Below are positions 59,150-64,000 of a stretch of DNA of 64,000 nt, piece after piece. A program made the translations under genes and the position numbers. The stretch is from Actinopolymorpha sp. NPDC004070 (GTDB taxonomy: Bacteria > Actinomycetota > Actinomycetes > Propionibacteriales > Actinopolymorphaceae). A model generated the notes under the pieces. That model was not told where the DNA came from. It did not search any database and was given only the letters and a program-made list of their open reading frames with translations. The stretch's first letter is position 1. Each line of letters begins with the position of its first letter. The stretch covers positions 1-64,000 of the forward strand of contig NZ_JBEXMJ010000012.1 in NCBI RefSeq assembly GCF_040610475.1, written 5' to 3'.

Positions 59150-60181
59150 GTGGAGGATCCTCGCCACGAACTCCGTGCCGACTGCGCGCGCTGCTTCGCC
59201 CTGTGCTGCGTCGTGCCGGCGTTCGCGGCGTCGGCGGACTTCGCCATCGACAAGCCCGCCCGGACGCCCTGCCCCCACCTGGAGCAGGACTTCCGCTGCG
59301 GCATTCACGACCAGTTGCGGCCCCGGGGTTTCCCCGGCTGTACGGCGTTCGACTGCCTCGGCGCGGGCCAGCAGGTGGCGCAGGTGACTTTCGGCGGCCG
59401 TGACTGGCGTGCGCATCCGGACACCGCGCAGCCGATGTTCGATGCGTTCGTGGTGATGCGGCAGCTGCAGGAGTTCCGCTGGTATCTCACCGAGGCGCTC
59501 GCGCTGGCCGAGGAGCTTGCGCTGACCGGTGAGCCGGCGGCAGCCGAGACGGCCCAGGAGAGCGAACCGAGCAAGCGTCAGTGGGAGTCGGTCTCCGCCA
59601 CGGCCCGCGCCCTGCGCGAGGAACTCCTCGAGGTGTACGACCGGACCGAACGCCACACCCACGCAGATGCCGGCACCCTGCGTCAACTCGACCTTGACGC
59701 ACACCGGTCCGCTGTCAACCCGCTGCTGCGGCGTACCAGCGAACTCGTCCGGGCGCAGTCGCCGGCATCCGCACGCCGGGTGGGCACGGCCGATCCGGCG
59801 GAACGACGTGAGCCTGGGCGGGGTCGTGGGCGAGGCAGGCGTTCGCGTGCTGCCGGGCCGGGCCGGGCGGACACGCACCGACGTCGTGGGGACCTGCGCG
59901 GAGCCGAACTCCCCGGGGCGGACCTGCTGGGTGCGGATCTGCGAGACGCCGACCTACGCGCCGCGGACCTGCGCGGCGGCTACCTCATCGGTGCCGACCT
60001 GCGCGGGGCGAACCTCGCCCGGGCGGACCTGATCGGCGCCGATCTGCGGGCGGCCGACCTGCGCGGAGCGCATCTGGGCGAGGCGTTGTTCCTCACCCGC
60101 ACCCAGCTCGCGGCGGCCAACGGCGACAGTGAAACCGAGGTGCCGCCGTGGTTCACTCCGCCTGCTCACTGGCTGCGCTGA
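59150..60181 (+). CDS. Pentapeptide-repeat protein with Cys-rich N-terminus
   Basis: A 343-residue protein. The N-terminal 75 residues hold seven Cys and one His-containing block (CARCFALCC, then CPHLEQDFRCGIHDQ and GFPGCTAFDC), which suggests metal or iron-sulfur binding. A helical middle (residues 90-200) and Arg/Gly-rich linker follow. The C-terminus has about 14 A(D/N)LxX pentapeptides (residues 240-310), forming a right-handed beta-helix. Such repeats sometimes mimic DNA or protect gyrase. Function of this architecture is unknown to me. Confidence 0.88.
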   Translation: MEDPRHELRADCARCFALCCVVPAFAASADFAIDKPARTPCPHLEQDFRCGIHDQLRPRGFPGCTAFDCLGAGQQVAQVTFGGRDWRAHPDTAQPMFDAFVVMRQLQEFRWYLTEALALAEELALTGEPAAAETAQESEPSKRQWESVSATARALREELLEVYDRTERHTHADAGTLRQLDLDAHRSAVNPLLRRTSELVRAQSPASARRVGTADPAERREPGRGRGRGRRSRAAGPGRADTHRRRGDLRGAELPGADLLGADLRDADLRAADLRGGYLIGADLRGANLARADLIGADLRAADLRGAHLGEALFLTRTQLAAANGDSETEVPPWFTPPAHWLR

Positions 60182-60746
60182 CCGCCGCGCCGGCAGCGTC
60201 GGTCCCGCCGGTCCCGCCGGTCCCGCCGCTCTCACCGGTCCCGCCGGTCGTGGCCGCCGCGCGCCGCTGACGTGCGTACGCGAACGGCACGGCCACCAGC
60301 AACGCCACCGAGACCACCGCCAGTACGGCCATCAGCGGGTTGAACCACACCGGGACGATCTCCTGGCCCCGGCACACCGTGCTGAGTGGCAGCAGTTCGG
60401 AGGAGTCGGGGAAGACCCGCGCGCCCATGGTGAAGTAGCAGGTCTTGTCGGGGAAGAGTCCCGGCGAGTACCTCAGCGCGCCGAAGGTGTACGCCTCGAT
60501 CGTCCCCACCGACACCAGCGTCGCCAGCCAGCCGAGCGAGGAGGCGGCGGCGAGGCCGGGCCGATCAGCGCGGTCGCGGTCCCCGGCGCGGTCCCCGGCG
60601 CGGCTGCCCCCGGCGCGGCTGTCCTCCACCCGGAGCCGGGCCAGGCGCACCACCCGGGTGACCAGCACTCCCGCGGCGACGAAGCAGACGGCCGGTCCGC
60701 CGACGGCCAGCGCCAGCAGCCCGACCAGAACGACCGCCTTGAACAC
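60153..60746 (-). CDS. Membrane protein, unknown family
   Basis: A 197-residue protein with three hydrophobic segments (VLVGLLALAVGGPAVCFVAAGVLV, a span near residue 70 and VWFNPLMAVLAVVSVALLVAVPFAY). The loop between the last two contains two Cys (DKTCYF, STVCRG), perhaps an external disulfide. It ends in a Gly/Thr-rich tail whose DNA overlaps the convergent pentapeptide gene by 29 bases. It ends where the MFS gene begins upstream. Confidence 0.7.
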   Translation of the reverse strand: MFKAVVLVGLLALAVGGPAVCFVAAGVLVTRVVRLARLRVEDSRAGGSRAGDRAGDRDRADRPGLAAASSLGWLATLVSVGTIEAYTFGALRYSPGLFPDKTCYFTMGARVFPDSSELLPLSTVCRGQEIVPVWFNPLMAVLAVVSVALLVAVPFAYARQRRAAATTGGTGESGGTGGTGGTDAAGAAVSAASEQAE

Positions 60747-60748
60747 GC

Positions 60749-61990
60749 CTACCCTCCGGCCCGCGCGTCGGCCCCGGCCACGCCCATCCCGGTCGCGCCG
60801 ACCGGCGGCGTACCCGCGCCGCGCCGGGCACCGGACCAGGCGACGACCGTCGCGAGTACGCCCGCGGACAGCGACACGAAGAACCCGGCGCTCGCCCCGT
60901 GGCCGTCGATCACCCGCCCGGCGACGGCGCTGCCGAGGGCGATCCCGCCGACCAGCGCGCTCGTGGACCAGGTGATGCCCTCACTGAGCCGGCTGACGGG
61001 AACGGTCTCCTCGACCCGCGCGACACTCGCGATCATCGTCGGCGAGATCGTCAGCCCGGTGAAGAACACGATCGGCGCCAGCAGTCCCAGGTGCGAGACG
61101 AACGGCAACGGCACCATCGCCGCGGTGATGGCCGCCGCGCCGATCCGGAACCGTGTCAACGGCGGCTTGCGCAGGGTCCGGCTGCCGAGGACCGCCGCGG
61201 AGAGCATCGAACCCGTCGCGGTGATGCCGAGCAGGACACCGGACCACGCCCGGGCGTCGGCCTGGGTGGCCAGGGCGATGACAGAGATGTCGAACGCGCC
61301 GAAGAGGATGCCGATCCCCACGCTCGCCCCGACCACGGGGAACAACGCCGGCCAGCCCAGCGGCGCCGCTGCCGTACCGCTTCCGCCGCGACCGTGGGCG
61401 GGCGGCTCGGTGTCGCGGAGCGCGGCCAGCAGCAAGGTGCCGGCCAGGCCGCAGGCCAGGGCGACCAGGAGACCGGCGTTCGGGCTGATCCCGGTGGCGA
61501 GGAACGTCACCACCGGCGGCCCGATCATGAACAGCAGTTCGTCGGCGACCGCCTCCAGCGCGAAGGCGGTCTGCAGCTTCGGCCCCCGCCCGAGCAGATG
61601 GCTCCACCGCGCGCGGACGTAGGAGCCGATCGACGGCGAGGTCGCCCCTGCCACCCCGGCCAGCACGACCGGCACCACGAGCGGCGCGTCCACCTCGACC
61701 GCGACCACCAGCCCGCCCAGCGCGGCCCCGTTCAGCCCCGCGATCGCGGGCAGGGTCCGGTGCTGGCCGTGCCGGTCGACCAGGCGGGCCTGCATCGGTG
61801 AGCAGACGGCCCGTAACACGACGAAGGCCGCGGACACCACGCCCGCCAGGCCGTACGAACCGGTTCTGGCCGAGACCAGGATGACCAGGCCCAGCGACAC
61901 CATCGAGATCGGCAGCCGGGCGAGCAGTCCGCTGGCCGAGAACCTCAGGGCGCCGGGTTGGCGAAGCAGACCGCGATAGGGGGCGAACAC
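60749..61990 (-). CDS. MFS transporter
   Basis: A 413-residue major facilitator with about 12 spans. The loop 2-3 motif is MQARLVDRHGQHRTLP. The two halves are joined by a Gly/Ala-rich loop near residue 200. No substrate can be assigned; similar proteins are efflux-like. The stop lies two bases before the start of the small membrane-protein gene, so they are cotranscribed. GTG 61990 has TAGTGT upstream. Confidence 0.88.
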   Translation of the reverse strand: MFAPYRGLLRQPGALRFSASGLLARLPISMVSLGLVILVSARTGSYGLAGVVSAAFVVLRAVCSPMQARLVDRHGQHRTLPAIAGLNGAALGGLVVAVEVDAPLVVPVVLAGVAGATSPSIGSYVRARWSHLLGRGPKLQTAFALEAVADELLFMIGPPVVTFLATGISPNAGLLVALACGLAGTLLLAALRDTEPPAHGRGGSGTAAAPLGWPALFPVVGASVGIGILFGAFDISVIALATQADARAWSGVLLGITATGSMLSAAVLGSRTLRKPPLTRFRIGAAAITAAMVPLPFVSHLGLLAPIVFFTGLTISPTMIASVARVEETVPVSRLSEGITWSTSALVGGIALGSAVAGRVIDGHGASAGFFVSLSAGVLATVVAWSGARRGAGTPPVGATGMGVAGADARAGG

Positions 61991-62003
61991 ACCCTCGACA
62001 CTA
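61991..62003 (-). promoter_or_regulatory. -10 box of leaderless MFS promoter (minus strand)
   Basis: On the minus strand TAGTGT (62003-61998), then seven bases, then GTG 61990. Confidence 0.5.
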
Positions 62004-62166
62004 GATCCCGCTTCGCGCGGAGCGTGCCCAGGTTGGCGACCTATGTTGGACGGTGGCGCGGGGGTGGCGCGCCACCGTGACGGCGGGGGCCAGGTCGCGA
62101 CGAGTGGGCTCCCGGACCGAGCCGGTCGGCGGAAGCCGGCCCGGAGCGAAGGGGATGAACGCCTGC

Positions 62167-64000
62167 ATGTGTGGCATCACCGGCTGGGTGGACTTCGAGC
62201 GCGATCTGAACCACGAGCGTGCGGTGCTGGCCGCGATGACCGCGACCATGACCTGCCGGGGACCCGACGCCGAGGGGATGTGGACCGACGCGCACGTCGC
62301 GCTCGGGCACCGCCGGCTCTCGGTCATCGACCTCCAGGGCGGCCGGCAGCCGATGGCGGCCGAGAGCGGCGGGGACGAGGACCCGGGGGCGCCGGGCGGT
62401 GGAAAACCGGGCGGTGAAACGCCGGCGGCCGTCCTCACCTACAGCGGCGAGGTCTACAACTTCCGCGAACTCCGCGAGGAGCTGGCCGCGGCCGGACACC
62501 GGTTCCGTACCCGCAGCGACACCGAGGTCGTCCTGCACGCCTACCTGCAGTGGGGCGAGGACCTCGCCGCCCACCTCAACGGCATGTTCGCGTTCGCCGT
62601 GTGGGACACCCGGACCGAGCGTTTGCTGCTCGTACGCGATCGGATGGGCGTCAAGCCGCTGTACTACTACCCGACGCCGCACGGCGTGCTGTTCGGTTCG
62701 GAGCCGAAGGCGATCCTCGCCAACCCGGCCGCGAGGCGGGTGCTGGACGCGGACGGGATGCGGGAGTTGCTGTCGTTCGTGAAGACGCCCGAGCGCTCGC
62801 CGTTCGCCGGGATCCACGAGGTACGCCCGGGGTCGGTGGTCCGGATCGACCGAGCCGGCCTGCACAAGCGGCGCTACTGGCAGCTCGAGGCGCGCGAACA
62901 CCCCGACGACCTGGACACCACCATCGCGACGGTGCGTGAGCTGCTGGACGACATCGTCACCCGCCAGCTGATCTCCGACGTTCCGCTGTGCACCCTGCTG
63001 TCCGGCGGGCTGGACTCCTCGGTGATCACCGCGCTGGCGGCGAAGGGGCTGGCGGAGCGGGGTGCCGGGCCGGTCCGGTCGTTCGCCGTCGACTTCGTGG
63101 GCCAGACCGAGCGGTTCGAGGCCGACGCCATGCGGGACACTCCGGACGCGCCGTACGTGCACGAACTCGCCAAGCACGTGGCCGCCGACCACAGCGACAT
63201 CGTGCTGGACACCCGGGACCTGATGGACCGTGGTGTGCGGTCGGCCGTCCAGCGGGCGAACGACGCCCCCAACGGCATGGGTGACATGTTCACCTCGCTC
63301 TACCTGCTGTTCAGGGCGATCCGCGAGCACTCGACGGTGGCGCTGTCCGGTGAGTCGGCGGACGAGGTGTTCGGCGGCTACCCGTGGTTCCACGACCCGG
63401 AGGCGGTGCACGCGGACACGTTCCCCTGGCTGGCGATGTTCGGGCGCGCGGGTGGGGAACGGCTGGGGGTGCTTGACCCCGGGCTGACCAGGGCGCTGGA
63501 CCTGCGGGCCTACCGCGCCGACTCCTACCGCCAGGCGCTGGCGGAGGTGCCCAGGCTGCCCGGCGAGGAGGGGCTGGAACGCCGGATGCGAGAGGTCAGC
63601 TACTTCCACCTCACCCGGTTCGTGCAGTACCTGCTCGACCGCAAGGACCGGATGAGCATGGCAAGCGGCCTGGAGGTGCGGGTGCCGTTCTGCGACCACC
63701 GGCTGGTGGAGTACGTCTTCAACGCGCCGTGGGCGATGAAGACCTACGACGGACGGGAGAAGAGCCTGCTCCGGGCGGCCACCGTCGACCTGCTGCCGGG
63801 GTCGATCTCCGCCCGGCGCAAGAGCCCGTACCCCTCGACCCAGGACCCGGCCTACGAGCGGGCGCTGCACGAGGAGTTCGGCAAACTGCTCGCCCGGCCG
63901 GACGCGCCGGTGCTGCCGCTGATCGACCGGAAGCAGGCCGACGGCATCCTCACCGAGTCGGTCGGGTCGGTGAGTTCGGAGTTCAGCCGGCGGGCGGTCG
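62167..64000 (+). CDS. asnB: Asparagine synthetase, glutamine-hydrolysing (3' end outside window)
   Basis: At least 611 residues; the gene runs off the window. The N-terminal class II glutaminase starts MCGITGW with nucleophile Cys2. The synthetase part has the PP-loop LLSGGLDSSVI and GESADEVFGGYPWF. RKDRMSMASGLEVRVPF is a strong AsnB signature. ATG 62167 is preferred over an in-frame ATG at 62155 because Cys must become N-terminal. A TATGTT box (62042-62047) could be its promoter. A 20-residue Gly/Pro insertion lies near residues 67-85. Confidence 0.95.
   Translation, partial: MCGITGWVDFERDLNHERAVLAAMTATMTCRGPDAEGMWTDAHVALGHRRLSVIDLQGGRQPMAAESGGDEDPGAPGGGKPGGETPAAVLTYSGEVYNFRELREELAAAGHRFRTRSDTEVVLHAYLQWGEDLAAHLNGMFAFAVWDTRTERLLLVRDRMGVKPLYYYPTPHGVLFGSEPKAILANPAARRVLDADGMRELLSFVKTPERSPFAGIHEVRPGSVVRIDRAGLHKRRYWQLEAREHPDDLDTTIATVRELLDDIVTRQLISDVPLCTLLSGGLDSSVITALAAKGLAERGAGPVRSFAVDFVGQTERFEADAMRDTPDAPYVHELAKHVAADHSDIVLDTRDLMDRGVRSAVQRANDAPNGMGDMFTSLYLLFRAIREHSTVALSGESADEVFGGYPWFHDPEAVHADTFPWLAMFGRAGGERLGVLDPGLTRALDLRAYRADSYRQALAEVPRLPGEEGLERRMREVSYFHLTRFVQYLLDRKDRMSMASGLEVRVPFCDHRLVEYVFNAPWAMKTYDGREKSLLRAATVDLLPGSISARRKSPYPSTQDPAYERALHEEFGKLLARPDAPVLPLIDRKQADGILTESVGSVSSEFSRRAV

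Noticed and set aside
62155..62166. Alternative asnB start giving four extra residues
   Set aside because: The glutaminase needs Cys directly after the initiator Met; the better-spaced ribosome-binding site keeps this start possible only with propeptide cleavage.
1..64000. CRISPR array, tRNA genes, insertion sequences, prophage
   Set aside because: No spaced direct repeats, no tRNA T-arm-like sequence in a suitable fold, and no transposase or integrase motifs were seen.

Overview
The window is high-GC, gene-dense DNA from an actinomycete (Actinomycetota). The evidence is GC-rich third codon positions, many GTG starts, many promoters that abut the start codon, a BldC regulator, and the gene order purF-purM-DUF3073...valine dehydrogenase...hypothetical-bldC, which is the order known from Streptomyces. 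Genus cannot be fixed from the sequence alone. No CRISPR array, insertion sequence, prophage or tRNA gene was seen.

Layout. 1-86: the 3' end of a 5S rRNA gene and its terminator. 151-551: a decayed piece of a secreted gene resembling a GH85 endo-N-acetylglucosaminidase. 737-8795: a glycan block with four coupled minus-strand genes (two GT4-type glycosyltransferases, a UDP-GlcNAc 2-epimerase, a GT28/MurG-like glycosyltransferase) and a divergent large glycosyltransferase. 8886-14568: an oligopeptide-type ABC importer (binding protein, two permeases, two ATPases). 14917-24501: a second glycan block with two nucleotide-sugar dehydrogenases, a second epimerase, a glycosyltransferase, a CDP-alcohol phosphatidyltransferase coupled to a VTT/YqaA-type membrane protein, a GH25 muramidase, an undecaprenyl-phosphate sugar transferase and a PglD/NeuD-type acyltransferase. 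Together these could make UDP-ManNAc and UDP-ManNAcA, prime them on a lipid carrier and assemble an acylated cell-surface polymer. 24710-26865: cysDN sulfate activation. 26951-29204: tdh-kbl threonine catabolism. 29298-31764: a TIGR03086-type protein, a small hypothetical and a serine hydrolase.

31835-39669 is the conserved core: purF, purM, DUF3073, a uronate-dehydrogenase-like SDR, a ThuA-like protein, valine dehydrogenase, a hypothetical and bldC. 40025-44547 is a five-gene, fully overlapping DUF4129-MoxR-DUF58 operon. 44612-64000 is mixed metabolism and regulation: a VOC/MarR divergent pair, a HAD phosphatase, a giant LuxR regulator, an NTF2-like protein, a frameshifted quinone oxidoreductase, an L,D-transpeptidase lipoprotein, a sulfotransferase, a Nudix protein, a secreted GDSL hydrolase, a VOC/TetR pair with a clear operator, a TetR-GAPDH operon, a pentapeptide-repeat protein, a membrane protein, an MFS transporter and the start of asnB, which runs off the window.

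Two themes recur. First, at least twelve genes have a TANNNT box exactly 6-7 nt before an ATG or GTG, which suggests leaderless transcripts and fixes several starts. Second, short tandem repeats with unit lengths divisible by three (6, 9, 12, 15, 18 bp) occur in linkers and directly at stop codons.
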